Source: Chrysopilus asiliformis (taxonomy: Eukaryota > Arthropoda > Insecta > Diptera > Rhagionidae). Taken from it: a DNA stretch of 64,000 bases. Below are positions 46,817 through 59,344 of the stretch, in pieces. The translations under genes were made by a program, and so were the position numbers. Location of the stretch: assembly GCA_964034945.1 (NCBI GenBank), contig OZ035961.1, positions 90,336,991-90,400,990 of the forward strand, written 5' to 3'. Every line of letters begins with the position of its first letter. The stretch's first letter is position 1. The notes beneath the pieces are model-generated. The model had not been told where the DNA came from. It searched no databases and was given only the letters and a program-made list of their open reading frames with translations.

Positions 46817-48000
46817 ATACAACCAAACAGCTTTCACAAAGGAATTGCAAAGGAATCCCAAATAGCATTTTAAGTAGCAATTATGGTGTTTATCCCCATA
46901 TTTCGTCACCATGCAGATCGCGGCGATAAGCAGTTTATGTCGCAAATACGTATTTAGTTGTGCGTATGAGACGCGCAACGACACACATAGTGGGGAACAC
47001 TTTTCTGCGGTTTGCTACGTCGCAATTATAACGACAGGGACGTAATTAGTTGCCTCATGCGCGAGCGTCATCTGACGGCATTATATCACACAATTACACA
47101 AATCATCGAGCGGGTTTTCTTTCTCCCTCGAATGCTTGCTAGTAAACAGAGATGAACAAATAAAAACGTAAGCAGAAGACGAACGAGAAAAATCTAATGG
47201 CGACAAATTAATGGAAACTTTTGTGGAGTGTTATTTTATAATGGACTTTTCTTCCGGTTGCATGTCGTGATTTTAATTGCCATTAAAATTTTTCGACAAT
47301 ATTGGATCTGAAGTTTAAACAGATTTTAATGGGCCATCAAATTATTTTGTTTTTAATCAAAAATTTCTTTAATTTTATTTTATCGGTAAAATTTTTTTTT
47401 CTTTTGCAATGAAATTTTGATGCCAATAAAATTATGCTGTTTCAAAAATGTCTGCTATCCACTTTTTATGCAATATCCTTCAGTCATTCGCCTGAAATAA
47501 GAAATTTAATTCTCGAAACGAAATCGTTTCCATCAAATGTCAGTGAGAAATATGGCGGCTGAAAGGCATCAATTTTTTTTGGTGTTTCTCAGACGGGGAG
47601 CTTTAATGAAACTTTAGTGGTAGCAGTTTCGTCACCTTTTCCATCACACGCTTCTTCAAAATTAAACTGACGTTCAGGCTCCACAGCCAATCACTATTTC
47701 GGCCCGAAAACCATCAAATGCTGCTCTATCGCCGCAGGATTTTCATGAAGCGAATGTTGCCCCAAAGATCGTGCTCGTCACTTCTTTCGCTTCTTTTACG
47801 CGGATGTGAATTATAGGTGTAAATTTTTAATCCCGATTGTGTAAATTTCTACTCTTTCAAGTCGCAAAGAACAAATCTCATGTTCCCGTACTTTTCGATG
47901 CTGTTTGGGATTACAAATGAGTTGTTTCACTGTCTAAAATCGAAAACAACAGGAATGACAAAGGAGTTGTTTCACTGTTTAAAATCTAAAATCAAACCAA
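46817..48000. other. Unassigned DNA
   Basis: No exon-like or element-end features, apart from a short direct repeat (GAGTTGTTTCACTGT) near 47920-47980. Confidence 0.4.
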
Positions 48001-48066
48001 AAAAAAAACAATAAGGGACCCAAAACTGAACCTCGAGGAACACCAATAAAACCTCTTCTAAATTCA
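48001..48066 (-). pseudogene. Non-LTR reverse transcriptase fossil
   Basis: On the minus strand GVPRGSVLGPLLF is readable. This is the same reverse-transcriptase core as GVPQGSVLGPLLF in Jockey/CR1/L2-type elements. Only about 20 codons survive, with stops on either side. Confidence 0.65.
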
Positions 48067-48637
48067 AATTAATTGATTTTCATCAAAAGCTGATAAAAAA
48101 ATGTAAATCTTTTCATAATTTCCATCACCATATTTTCTCATTTCCCAGACTAATTGTGAATATTGTCGAAAGATAAACAACCGATAATAGGATTATGAGA
48201 ATTAGCGATAATGCAGCTTATTGGACATCTTATCTCGTTAAAGATAACTCGTGTAAATCACAAAGTAAAAGCCAATAAAGAATGTTTTGAAGCCAAAAGT
48301 TACCAGGGAAATTCTGTTTATAATTTAAAGGCTATATAGAAATGTTTATTTTTTTATTATATTTAAATGCCAAGACACGACTTTCTTATTACCTTTGGCC
48401 ATTAGATACGCATTTGTTATAACAGTATTTTGTTCATCCTAATCATAGTACGTACAAAAAAAAACAGCAGCGGGGAGGATTGAATATTTATTATATAGAC
48501 CTGAAATACAAGGAAAAGCCAATTTTTCGTGCCATAATTTTTACTTTATTACAATTTTTATATATATTCGCCTTTTTATGAAAAATTCAGGATACGAAAA
48601 TTGAGAATTTAATAAAATTATGCTCATCGTTGAGTAC
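48067..48637. other. Unassigned AT-rich DNA
   Basis: Nothing recognised. Confidence 0.4.
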
Positions 48638-48760
48638 TTCCTTTCAAGACCTTGTTGTTGTTGTTGTCTGTGCTCTAGAACAGAACTCCTATCCTTACGC
48701 GCCGATGATGGTCCTACACTAAATACAGATTTACTCCTTGAATATGTGCTAACGGTTTTT
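48638..48760 (-). CDS. Candidate internal exon, Ser/Arg/Gln-rich
   Basis: On the minus strand a textbook acceptor, CCCATTTTTTCCTAG, ends at 48761. The open frame reads KTVSTYSRSKSVFSVGPSSA, then RKDRSS, a short glutamine run and LERKYSTM. The 3' border is uncertain: donors are possible at GGAA|GTACTC (48638/48637) or CAAG|GTCTTG (about 48650). The first base completes a codon begun in the previous exon. The content suggests a disordered, possibly phosphorylated segment of a cytoplasmic or nuclear protein. No domain is recognised. The exon on the same strand at 56044-56278 leaves in a phase that would read into a stop here, so another exon must lie between if they share a gene. Confidence 0.4.
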
Positions 48761-49995
48761 CTAGGAAAAAATGGGGCGTATGGTGCAAAAAAAATACTGA
48801 GTAAGGTGGATTGTCGGCGGAAACATCCTGGAATAGAATCGTCCTTTGGCAACGAAGTCACTTATCGATATAAGGGATGAGACCAACTATGCCAACGCTT
48901 CGGAAGCGACAAACATTGCGAGAGCAGCATTTGAATGCCTTTTTTCCCGCAGATTTTACGTGCTCTGCCGACAGAAAACACTTTTCCCGGATAGAATTCC
49001 CGTCGATGCTGCAGAATCCCAACTAAAAGCGCACAGGGTTGAAGCGGGCGCAGGGTTTGGGGTTTTATCGTCGGAAAGGCGACCCTAAAATATAAAATGC
49101 GTTCGTGCGTTGGGAAGATTGTTTATCCTGTGGAAAGAAGACGATGAGTTATGACACCCGAACACAAGAAGCCACCTCGCCCTCCCTTCCCCTATTCGTC
49201 CAAAAAAAGACTGCCTGGTTCTGAAATGGGTTTGACGACGGGAGCATTTTCAGGACTGCGTTTCTTATGATAATAGCAGCCGGCAGGGAAAAGGGAGTTT
49301 CTGTAGATAGCGATAGGGGTTCCCTGACTTTGGTCTAATTTATGCTGTCTGTGATGTGCGTAAGATAGAAGGAATTTCTTTGATACACATAAACTCAGTC
49401 CATGCGTTCTTAAGTTAAGGTAAATGTGAGTTTTTTGACCACTAATGGAGATTTGGTTTGGAATAAAAACCACTCAAGTTTTCACAAAAAAATTCGCTCT
49501 ACTGCAAAAAATGGTTAAAATATTGAGTGTGTTTTTGAGTGAAAAATTGAGTGATTTAAACTTCTAGGCATTTTTTTTTAATTTTCGAGAAAATCAGATT
49601 GCGTTGCAAAAATCAGTATATTTATAAAATTGTCGACAGCACTAGGGGTGGTAGAAAAAACTTAAGAATATTCTAATAACTTTGGCAGTGTCTGATCTCT
49701 CCACTCCTCTTCCATACAACTCAGGGTTTTTTCTTGATTTATCGTAGAATTTTTCAAGCTCAGTGAAGCTGTTGGCAAAACTTAAAAAGCTATAATTCGG
49801 TTTAGTAACGATTGAGACTTTTTTTTATAAAAAATTAACACTTTTACGACATGGTCAAGAGCGGAGAGCGAATAAAAATATACTTTTTCCTTACCTGGCT
49901 CGGAACTTTCTATTTCATTTAAAAAAAAAATTAAAAAAAATTAGGTTTAAAACAGCTAAGACAAAACCAAATTTTTCGGCCCTACCACATGCAGG
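48761..49995. other. Unassigned DNA
   Basis: A plus-strand open frame at 48846-49088 follows no clear acceptor at its start, although CTTTTTTCCCGCAG near 48950 is a good one. I do not call it. Confidence 0.35.
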
Positions 49996-49997
49996 CT

Positions 49998-50480
49998 TTT
50001 TTTTACCCCCGACAGAACGAAGAGGGTATATTGGTGTACGAGTTTGTGTTTCGTTCCCTCAGACCTTTTGACTCATTCAACTGATTTCGGTCCTGTTTCT
50101 GACATTCGGCTGGATATTACGAAAGGAAGTTTTAAAAGCAATTCACCCCCCCCCCCCTTCCCCTCCCACTTTATACCCCTCTCCCTGTATCTTTTGATCC
50201 ACTCAACAGATTTTTATCGCGGTTTCGCTTTTGTGTTGGAAATAACAAAAGGAATGTTTCAATGTACAAGAACTCACGCTTCCGTTCTAACTTTAAGCTA
50301 AATACTTCACCTTGTATCTTTCGATCCCCTGAACATATTTTGGTTTTTGCCATTCAGGTGGCATTAATAAAAGTAATGTTTTAGTGCATATAATTCACTC
50401 CCTCACCCTCTTCCCACACTTTAAATCCCCTCTCCTAATATCTTTTGATTCACTGAACTGATCTCAATCTGGTTTTTGCC
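49998..50480 (+). repeat. DINE/Helitron-like repeat with about 126-bp tandem units
   Basis: The head TTTACCCCCGAC...AGAGGGTATATTGG resembles the DINE head. Four internal units follow, each marked by CTTTTGANNCACTNAACNGAT (near 50064, 50191, 50318, 50442), spaced 124-127 bases apart. Confidence 0.6.
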
Positions 50481-50640
50481 ATCTTGAAACCAAACAGCTT
50501 GAAACTCAATCAAATATTTAAAAAAAACTTCACTCTTATCTTTAAAAGGAGTAAGAAAATAAAATTAAAAATTTCATAAAACGCCCATAGACTAATAAAA
50601 ATTCTTAAAAACTGAAAATCCTCGAAATAAAATGCTTCAA

Positions 50641-50740
50641 GTGCCGTTTTCACCAACAAAACTCAGTACATTATGTAAAACTTAAAGTATTCAAGTTCCA
50701 GAATTTCTACGGTTAAAGTAGGCTATCCGTAACTTAATTT
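50641..50740 (-). mobile_element. Truncated MITE, GGCCCGTTTGC family
   Basis: The left end GTGCCGTTTTCACCAACAAA and interior TTTCTACGGTTAAAGTAGGC match the family in reverse. The other end is missing where a DINE-like element begins (CTTAATTTT|TATACCC). Confidence 0.65.
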
Positions 50741-51190
50741 TTATACCCGTATGATGAAACCAAAGGGTATATTAACTTTGCCTTACGGTTTGTAAAGCCA
50801 AGATCCCGTCATCACACACCAAAATGAATTACACCAGTGTGTTTAGAATGATAAAAATATTTAATTTTTGCATGTCCGTCTGTCCGTCCGTTCGTCTGTG
50901 ACGCGGATTGCGGGCGCACGGATTGAGCTAGAGACTTGAAATTTTGCGCAGATTCGTTTTTTGTAAAATGTGAGGCTAAGTTCGTTCATGGGCAAAAATG
51001 GACCATTAGGGGGGGGGGGGGGGTGCAAGAACAAAAGTTATTTAGGATATGATTCTACATAAAACTCCCATACATCAAAATCCGATTGCAACACATTTAA
51101 AAAAATCTTATTGGAAAAATTTGACTTCAAGTGGAATTTTGGTACAACTGTTCGAATTTTGATACGAATATCATCATACAGGTTTTCAAT
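50738..51190 (+). repeat. DINE/Helentron-like element with head hairpin
   Basis: Head TATACCC...GGGTATA (50742-50771), CATGTCCGTCTGTCCGTCCG tract, GCTAGAGACTTGAAATTTTG, a 14-G run near 51010, and tail TCATCATACAGG (51171). The tail is complementary to head bases CCCGTATGATGA apart from one base. Same family as 33284-33815. Confidence 0.78.
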
Positions 51191-52754
51191 AATTGCCATA
51201 TTGGCAATTATAGCTTTTGTTATGTTTTAATCATACAAAAAATGAATGAAAAAAACTTCTTGGTGGCTACAAACTGTGCACAATGTCCTTATATTGACAT
51301 AGGAAATCCATACAAACCCCCTAGATTTAGTGGTGCCAGTGCGGATACTAGTGATGGAGATTCCGATGGAATTTATGCTTTAATTACTTTTTATGGTGCA
51401 GGCGCTGGAAGTAGGAAGGAGTGTTAGATGGTTTATGGTCTATTCCTATGATAAAATTTAGAGGCACTACAACAGGATGGACGCAATACTCGTAAGGATA
51501 CAAATTGATGGTAGTCGCATTCACCACCACCACCACCACCGTCAACCACTATTGCGTTTGATGGGGAGAAATTTATTTTATTTGCTTCCGGGCAATGAAT
51601 TTCTTGAATAATTTCACTTTTTGGCCAGCCTTTGATGTATTTCATAAGTTAAGGTATTATTATGCTTTATGGCGCAATAAAAACAATTTTTTTTTGTTGT
51701 TTTTTGTTTTGGTTTGTAGCTTCAAGCTAGGAATGTCCAGCCATATGTGACATACGAGTATATAATGGAATTTATAGTGTTTATTTATGCTATAAACTGT
51801 CTACTGTCTAGCATTGGTCCTGTTAGAACTTTTTTTGTCCGTTTTTTTTCCAGGCTTGATTGCAGTGAACTATCCCTTATTTTTCCTGTGTAATCCAACC
51901 GACAGTTTAATTATGAAAAAGAGAATACTCCAATCAAAATTTATTGTTCTAGCTCAGCGTAGCGATTAATCACTCAACCATATAAATTACTGCAATCGTT
52001 CGAGTTATGCTCTTTTGCTTTATGATGCATCTGATAAACATAAGCTGTGTTTATGTTTTTGTTGTGCAAAATGTGCACTGAACAAATCACTCGCATTGAA
52101 GCAAAAGTCCTATCCAGCTGTTTTGTTCAACGTTGTTCGGTTATAGCGACCACTTTGTTTAATTTTCACTTTAATGCAGTCACAAATAGTGTAATTCACA
52201 TGATTATCAGATTAAAATTGACGCGTTGCCGGAAACTAGACCAAAGATTTTTTTTTTCGCGATTATCGAACACAGAATGTGCGGCACACAGTCGATATTT
52301 TGAAAAAAAAATCGCCATAACTTACATAGTTTAGTTGGAAAAAGGCCATTCATGCTACTGATAAATTCGTTTTTTATGTTTTTATGTTGGCTTTCGTCTG
52401 ATTCATGGCACTAGGTTCGCATAGATAAGGTGTAACATTCGAAGCCGCCTTTTCTCGTTACAAAACATTCATTGAAGTGATTGCGAGTTGGTAAAGTTGT
52501 GTGGTTCCTCCGTAATTGCTTTCTAGTACTTTTGTACTCAGATAAGTAACATTAGAAGGCCCGCATTCGCTTAGTTCTATTGATTATTGTTCCGAACAGC
52601 GTTTGGTTATTAATTTTATATCAATTGTTTCTACTTTTCTTTGCTATTTCTATTTTTTCTTCCAAAATCGTAAAAAAATCTCTAACATTACCTTAGGTTA
52701 CAGTAATGATTGTCATTTTAATACGAAACGAACGTGAGTTTAATTAAGGAACCC
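51191..52754. other. Unassigned DNA with a (CAC)n run
   Basis: The stretch 51240-51650 is open on the plus strand to 51427 and on the minus strand from 51645 to 51433, and has a (CAC)6 run near 51520. Neither has convincing splice sites, so this could be a captured or decayed coding fragment. The rest is featureless. Confidence 0.3.
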
Positions 52755-52757
52755 TTA

Positions 52758-53005
52758 GTACAGGCGCGCACCGCGTTGGCATGGCCCTAATTTGGTAGAA
52801 TGGCGCGAATTTGGCAATTTCAAGTTTTCAAATGCGTACAACCCAATATGGGAGCTGGTAACGCAGTTAACTTCGACTTACTTATTTCTTTCTATTGAAA
52901 TCTACTTCGATGCAAGCTGAAATACTATTTTGAAGGTGTTTTCAAAATTCAAAGTCCTACTTGGGCACCATACTGTATGCTTGCCAATTCGGTGCGCGCC
53001 TGCAC
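52758..53005. mobile_element. Harbinger-like MITE (248 bp), GCAGGCGCGCACC ends
   Basis: TTA at 52755-52757 and 53006-53008 flanks inverted ends GTACAGGCGCGCACCG and GTGCAGGCGCGCACCG. Non-coding. Confidence 0.85.
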
Positions 53006-53019
53006 TTAACATAGGGCTA

Positions 53020-53180
53020 TTGTAAACTAGCGCGAATGGTGAAGGGAGTAAAGTGAGTTTGAAGCTTGGTTTTTCTCTTTTGCGGGAAAACTACCGAGCC
53101 GATTGGCCTGAAATTTGGCATATATGTGCATCGTGGGTTCGGCTCTGACATAGATCCATTAAAAAGTAACCCATGAGGTG
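53020..53180 (+). repeat. Helitron internal-unit fragment
   Basis: CTACCGAGCCGATTGGCCTG, AAATTTGGCATATATG and CATAGATCCATTAAAAAGTA match the internal units of the Helitron at 43532-44013. Confidence 0.65.
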
Positions 53181-53839
53181 GAGGAGAAACAGAATGAAGT
53201 AAGTTTACCCACTTCTAAGCATCACCTGACTATTCAGAAATTGTAATGCAATTTTACGACGACATTTGACATTTTTTCAAACTTGTTTACCAAAGTGTGT
53301 TTCACACCGAATATTTTTTCCTTCTATTTTCGCCAAATCAATTTTTTTTCGAATTTCTTTAAAGAAAATCTCAGCCACTGACGGTATATTCTGTTTTGTT
53401 GACGGTCAACGTGTTTTTACAAATTTGATGTACCGCTTAGGCTTTAGTCCGCAAATTTTCAAAACCTTCATATAAATTTTTTTCCCAAAACTTAATGCAA
53501 AATATGTTTTTTTTTTAAATTTTTTGTGATGGGCATTCTTTTTTAGTATCTCCATAGCGAAAGTTTTCTCCGGTATATTCTGGCATGTGATTTATTGCCT
53601 TTTTTAAATTTTTGAGAATAATTTTCCAAACAAAAAATTTTCAAAAAAAATAAACACTGACCACCCCTCTCAAGGCTATCTGATTTGTGTTCAACTGAAT
53701 TTTGTTTTCCTAGGTTTCACATTCTTAGCCGGGGAAGCCATGTCCAAATTCTGGATGAAATTATCCAGTTTGGTCATCATATACACATAAAATTAACTCA
53801 TTTGCAAATCAAATTGACTATTTTGCTTACGCCTCTTAT
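53181..53839. other. Unassigned AT-rich DNA
   Basis: No gene or element recognised. Confidence 0.4.
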
Positions 53840-53847
53840 AGGATAAT

Positions 53848-54613
53848 TAGGGATGCAACATCGTTCATAAAACCTCGATATATCGAAAATCGATGTTTTT
53901 TAAGGCGACATCGATGTCAAAAAACATCGTCCTGAAAACATCGATACCTCAATTTTTTTCCGATGTTTTGAAAAAGTTAAATTTAATAAATAATTTAGCC
54001 ATCTGTTGGATGCTCTACTGTGGGTGGAGTGCACCCAGGTAGAATTAACACGGTTTTAAATCTTCTTATACGTTGAACCACCAAAAACACGTTAGTTTTC
54101 GAGATATTCGCAAAAAACTAATTTTTTTGAAATACCGGCATATCTGCATAACGGCTTGAGATACGGAGTTCTAGTACAAGACATAAATGTAGCAAATTGT
54201 ATTGTCTCCAAGTTTTGTAATACATAAGACTACTGGAAAATGGTTAGTTTCGGAATAAATCGCAAAAAACGAAATCGTAGTTTTTCAAAAGCCGCCATTT
54301 TGGCTACTTTCGGTTAACGGATTTCCACATCTTGTAGAAATCTTGGAAAAAGATGAAATCGAAAATTGATACCAAAGGACATTTACACAAATCTTTAAGT
54401 AGAGTGGCTATATTAAATCTATCTAAAAACTAGTCCCTCTAGTCCTAAAATTAGTTTCTCTACTAATTTTATGAAGAGTAATGTTCTAACATCGTGGATA
54501 ACAACATCGATACCTCGATATATCGGCCTGTTCGACATCGAGGCTAAAACTCGATATTTTTCAACGATACCTCGATGTTTTGCAAACAAAACGAGGTATC
54601 GTTGACATCCCTA
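53848..54613. mobile_element. Non-autonomous hAT-like element (766 bp)
   Basis: A perfect 8-bp direct repeat, AGGATAAT (53840-53847 and 54614-54621), flanks ends TAGGGATG and CATCCCTA. An 8-bp duplication with TAGGG-type ends is the hAT signature. CTCGATATATCG and related CATCGA motifs cluster in both subterminal regions. No transposase reading frame. Confidence 0.82.
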
Positions 54614-54757
54614 AGGATAATACGTTCGAAGAAATTACAATCATACCAATTCAGGACGAATAATTCAGTTAAAAAGTGTTAGGATTGCTTGTGTGAATAT
54701 ATCGGTCATAGTTTGTTTTATTGTTGATGTTCTTTGGTAATAAAAACAAAATTGATA

Positions 54758-54884
54758 GGCCCTATTCCAGAATCCGATACGAATGGTTCGAATCGTAAAC
54801 TCAATGTTGTTGTTAGTGTTTTATACCAACAACGACATTGAGTTTACGATCCGAACCATTCGTATCGGATTCTGGAATAGGGCC
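54758..54884. mobile_element. Near-perfect palindromic MITE (127 bp)
   Basis: Arms of nearly 60 bases begin GGCCCTATTCCAGAATCCGA on both sides, with a short loop around TTAGTGTTTTATA. TGATA at 54753-54757 and 54885-54889 may be a 5-bp target duplication. Non-coding. Confidence 0.78.
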
Positions 54885-54889
54885 TGATA

Positions 54890-56043
54890 TATTTTGAGTG
54901 TTTTCTTTTCGTAATTTTGCTGTAAGACTTTTGATAAAATAAGAATAGTTCACTCTGGTTTAGCCTCGATGAACCAATTCAAGCTTAAAATTTGGTGAAA
55001 AAAGGCTGAGGGGTTTTCCGGTGCGAAAGGTTTAAGGCTCCGTTTACACGTTCTGTTTTTTCTCGAATTTTTCCGCGGTCTACAGGCCGAAAATTAACGT
55101 GACATATTTTATATAAAGCCCCAATGGAAAAACCATTAATTTTTTTTTTTGATGAATTTGATTTGTAAAAAGTTGAATTTGATGTGTAAAAGGTTGTGTT
55201 GGGACTAACAAAAAACCTTAATTGGTAAAATTTATTTTTTTAAGTACAATTTTTTTACGATAACAGATTCTGCTGCAATTAAATATTTATATGAGAAACA
55301 TAATAAAATACCGTCGCAAAGTAAGATTTTTAAATCCAGTTTATCGTCTAAAATAGAATACCAGTAAACTATCGCTAATTGTGAATACCAAAAGCCTAAC
55401 CAGAAGACTTTTTATAGTTAAAGTGAGCAATGAAAACGGTACTAATTTTCCACATTTGGGCATTGGAAGTGATCGATAGCTGTGGATTGGACGAGGTACG
55501 TTTTGGTTCATAAAGAAACAGACTTCGGTTGAGTTCAGAGACTTTTCGTAAAAGATATATTGTCGAAGAGACAGCAAGATCATGACCATAAAACTAAAAC
55601 TAACAAGATTTATGAGATATACATAAGCTCTACGGCTAATATACGACTTGTATCTAAGATACTTGGTATTTGTTTGGAAGAACTTTTTTCTTTTTGGTAC
55701 TTGGCGAGTATCTCACATCTGTTTCAAATAAAAAATATGGAATTGAAAGGAAATAACAAGAATAATAAAGCGAAAAAAAAATTGTGGATACGAGATAAAA
55801 TCGATTTTTTTGTTTTGTTTTGACACATGTCACTTCATTGTCAAATATTCACTTAATAGGTTCGTTATCTTTTAGTGTCGAAATAGCGAACAAACAAAAA
55901 AAAAACAACATCGTCTTCGACGGGATTCTATGTAGAAGATGGCCTAAGTTTGGAGTTGTGTAGGACAGAATTTTAAAAATTAATTTCTCTCACTGAAAAA
56001 GTAAAACAAAATAAAACTTAAATAGAAATATAAGGTGGTGTAC
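54890..56043. other. Intron-like DNA
   Basis: Short open frames at 55341-55589 and 55560-55823 lack splice borders and motifs. Confidence 0.4.
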
Positions 56044-56278
56044 CTTGACTAGCGTGACATTCAGTGACAAATGCAGTTGTTGCTAGAATTAATCCAAGCG
56101 TCATGTATTTCAGTACGACATTCTTATGTCTTGTCGGTGTCGTAGACTTCTTCGACGTTGATGGTGTTGTTTTCGTCTTCCAGGTTGTATCCTTGATCCT
56201 CAAGTGACTTCCCATTATTTTGTCGTACATTTTCCAGTTGACTTTTTTTTCGTTACACTCCTCGACGATTGCCTTAAC
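56044..56278 (-). CDS. Candidate exon with one hydrophobic segment
   Basis: Minus strand: acceptor TTACACCTTGTAG at 56279, donor GTCAAG|GTACACC at 56044/56043. The frame is open throughout, 78 codons plus one base. Order: an acidic/basic helix-like start (VKAIVEECNEKKVNWKMYDK), a Thr/Ser/Lys-rich linker, then MTLGLILATTAFVTECHASQ. The last part could be a transmembrane segment, or, if translation starts at its methionine, a signal peptide cut after ECHA. GC content is above the flanks. It enters in phase 0, which matches the phase-0 end of 61841-61942 on the same strand, and leaves in phase 1. Two readings are open: internal exon of a membrane protein, or first coding exon of a secreted one. 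I do not recognise the family. Confidence 0.45.
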
Positions 56279-59200
56279 CTACAAGGTGTAAGATTTTTTT
56301 TTTGCTTAGAAGGAATGTAGGGTGATTTACTTTAAGAGTCGACCACCCCCCCGGACAAACAAATAAACAAACAAATTCCCTATTGAACGTAAAACCACAT
56401 TAGAGTACAACAACTCTCAGCAATGTAAATACACAACAAATATCGATCATTTACACAACATATTTGTTAACATTGCATTTGAAGATTTTCTCATATTCTC
56501 AACTGATTTAACAACCATCAGACATTTGTTATTTTCACCAAAACGTTGAACGACATCAGCAAAGGAAAAACATGCCCGACATCAGGAATAGTAAACACAC
56601 CCACACTAGAACAGTGCAATGACATATTCTGGAATGAACTTTACGATTTTTAATATACATGAATTTTTCCATATATCACACAACGATTATTTCTCCTTGC
56701 GATACCTATTTTGTTTCATGAAACGAGAAAAGAAACCACCCTTCGATGAATAAAACTCGAAATCTCCATTCGGACTTGGCTGAACCACCAAAAATTACGT
56801 AGGAAATACGCAATCCGGCATTTTTGACACTGATTTCCTATCAAACTCCCGATAAACTATTGAAAAATCCAAAAAAAAACTTTCTTAATTCCCTGTATTT
56901 TCGATACAATCAAGGATTTCCAAAGAACTTTTCAGCCACTTTTAACGCAACTCAATCCGCGTCCGTCTGTCGGCCATATTAGTTCGAATCAGACTGTTTT
57001 GGCTTGGGTTTGCCAGCCAACGTTTTGACGACAATGAAATCTGAAATCCAAGACAAAATCTACAGAGTTCCCAGTTAAGAGTAGGGAATACACACTTCCA
57101 TAACATAAACCGAGGAGAGCAATGCTGATGGGAATTCTCTGCCGGGCAAAAAACTCTGGAAAATACACGGAATCAGACGGTGGTGGTTTTTTGTTGCAAC
57201 GCGTGTATCTGTTGTAAGGGTGTATCAGATACTCGTATCTGCGCTATAGCCATTATACGGTTACAAATCCGGTAAGGAGGGTGAAATCTGTTAAAGAAAC
57301 CGGTTTTTTATACGGCATTTGTATGCATTTATTTCTCTGTTTACAAGGGCAAGTCTCAGAGAAACCCGATTCACAAATTGTTTGGTGGTGCCCGATGTGA
57401 ATATTTGATGGTGGCAATATTTTCTAAATTCAAGTGATAAATCTACAGGTAATCTAGCAATAGTCGTTTCACTGATTTCACTGATTTTTTCAACCGTTTT
57501 TTTTCAGGTTTCCTCGATTTGCGTCGCTGTGATATACGATGATCTCATCTACACTGATTCGATTTACGTCGACCATTTTTTTGTTCTTTGCTTACGACAG
57601 ACGTTTTGAAATCAATTGTTATAATGGAGAAAGTTTTGTGAAAACCGAGTTACGTCCAAAGATTCTCGCCCAATGATTGTCGCAAACAAGAGAGACGTAA
57701 TTTGAGTCAACGTATATCAGAGTTTTGTTTGAAACAAATCAAAAGTCGAGAAAACCTGCGGAAAAACACTTCCAAATTCCAGTGTGGGATTTCCTGAGGC
57801 TTTTCATAAAAGGAATTCCCCGATTTAACATGCCTGGATATAAGTTGTTTCGTTATACAACGCTCCCACAGCAAAAAATCGATACACGACGCTAAATTTC
57901 CATAACCTTTTTTTTTGAAATTTTTGAAGTTTTGAACTTTTATGGCTGGTTTTACGAACCCAGTTTTTTTATGAAATTTTTAAAATTTTGAACTCTTTTG
58001 GCGGATTTGACGATCCATTTAGCAGCCACTAAATCGAGGTGGCAGGCTCTTTTTGCTTACAATTCGCCCTCCGTCGTAAAAAGACGGACGCCATTTGCCT
58101 TAACGTCATGAGATTTGAATTTTCTCAAGGTTTTATAACAATTTTCTTCTCCACTATCGCAGCTATAGTTTCATATCGGCAACGAGCCTTGGCTGAGATT
58201 GAAAAATTGATTGCGTTATAAATTATTTTTAATCAGCAATATTTTAAATTTTGAGTTCTATAGCGTTCTATATTAGTTTACCAGAATGTTTTTTGTTTTT
58301 AAATTCAAGTCGCTTCCACTAAAAACCGTTAAAAACATATCTTGAAATAAAATCGTGTCCTCAGAGGTGAAATCTGTGTCTTTACTCAACTTCTGAACAA
58401 TTTTTTAGTTTCCATTATAGAAAAACGCTGTATTTGTGACTTTTCCACCTGGTAACAGTGCTTGCAACAGACTCTACACACCCAAGATGAATACAAAAGT
58501 CATGAAAAGTTCAATAATCGAACCGGCAATTTCGAGTAAATAAAATGTTTCTCTTAATATCAGCCTGGAAAGACTCTTTCTTAAAGTCATGCTGACTATT
58601 CTCGGAATCACTTTGGAAACAGGTCTTATGCGCATGAAATCAACTCACACACAGCCACAAAAAAGCATAACAAAACTCATACACAAGCAGTACAATTTGA
58701 GTCGATTTATGCTCAAGTCAAACGCGTATCGATATTTTGATAGCATAGACAGAGAGTTGAATTGTAGGAAATTATGCTGAGCAATGAACTGAGCAGCCGA
58801 TTCCAATAAAAGCGACCGGCTTCGACTTTTCCATTATGTTTTATGCTTCAGTTATGTTATCAACATTTATGCACTAACATAAATATGTATCTATGAAACA
58901 TAGACCGTCATCCAACATCAAAAAGCATAAGTCGACCGACCAACCTCACGTTCGAATCCGACACGAATAAAATGAAGATCAGAGAAGACCATTTGGACAG
59001 GTAGAAGCAGTACATGATTCTTAAAATGCTTATACGAAGTAAAAATAGCACAGCTAACATAAGGAAATAAGACAAGACAAGACCGAGAAGGTATATCAAA
59101 TCGTCAAATCGTTGAAATCGTACCAGTAATATATGGATTTTAATTTTAAAATGCTTTCAGCATAATCATAGATTTTTTTTTCTTATTTCTATTCACCTCT

Positions 59201-59340
59201 GAAGATGATTAGAAGCTATCAATCAAATTTAAAATTTGAATATTTTGTTTGAAAAATAGTGCAGAGAACTTCCGCATTGTCTTGAGTTTTGTTGTTTTAA
59301 AAAGTTTGGTGCTGGAAGTTAAAAAAAAAACATTAAATGC
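56279..59340. other. Intron-like or intergenic DNA
   Basis: AT-rich, with a GTTCGAATCC stretch near 58945 that resembles a tRNA B box but has no partner A box. No exon or element end recognised. Confidence 0.4.
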
Positions 59341-59344
59341 ACAC

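Noticed and set aside
48846..49088. 80-codon plus-strand frame
   Set aside because: Reads plausibly and has a good acceptor in its middle, but no start or donor supports one consistent exon, and the minus strand nearby gives a better candidate.
58940..58965. GTTCGAATCC B-box-like stretch
   Set aside because: No A box or cloverleaf on either strand; likely chance or a lost SINE.
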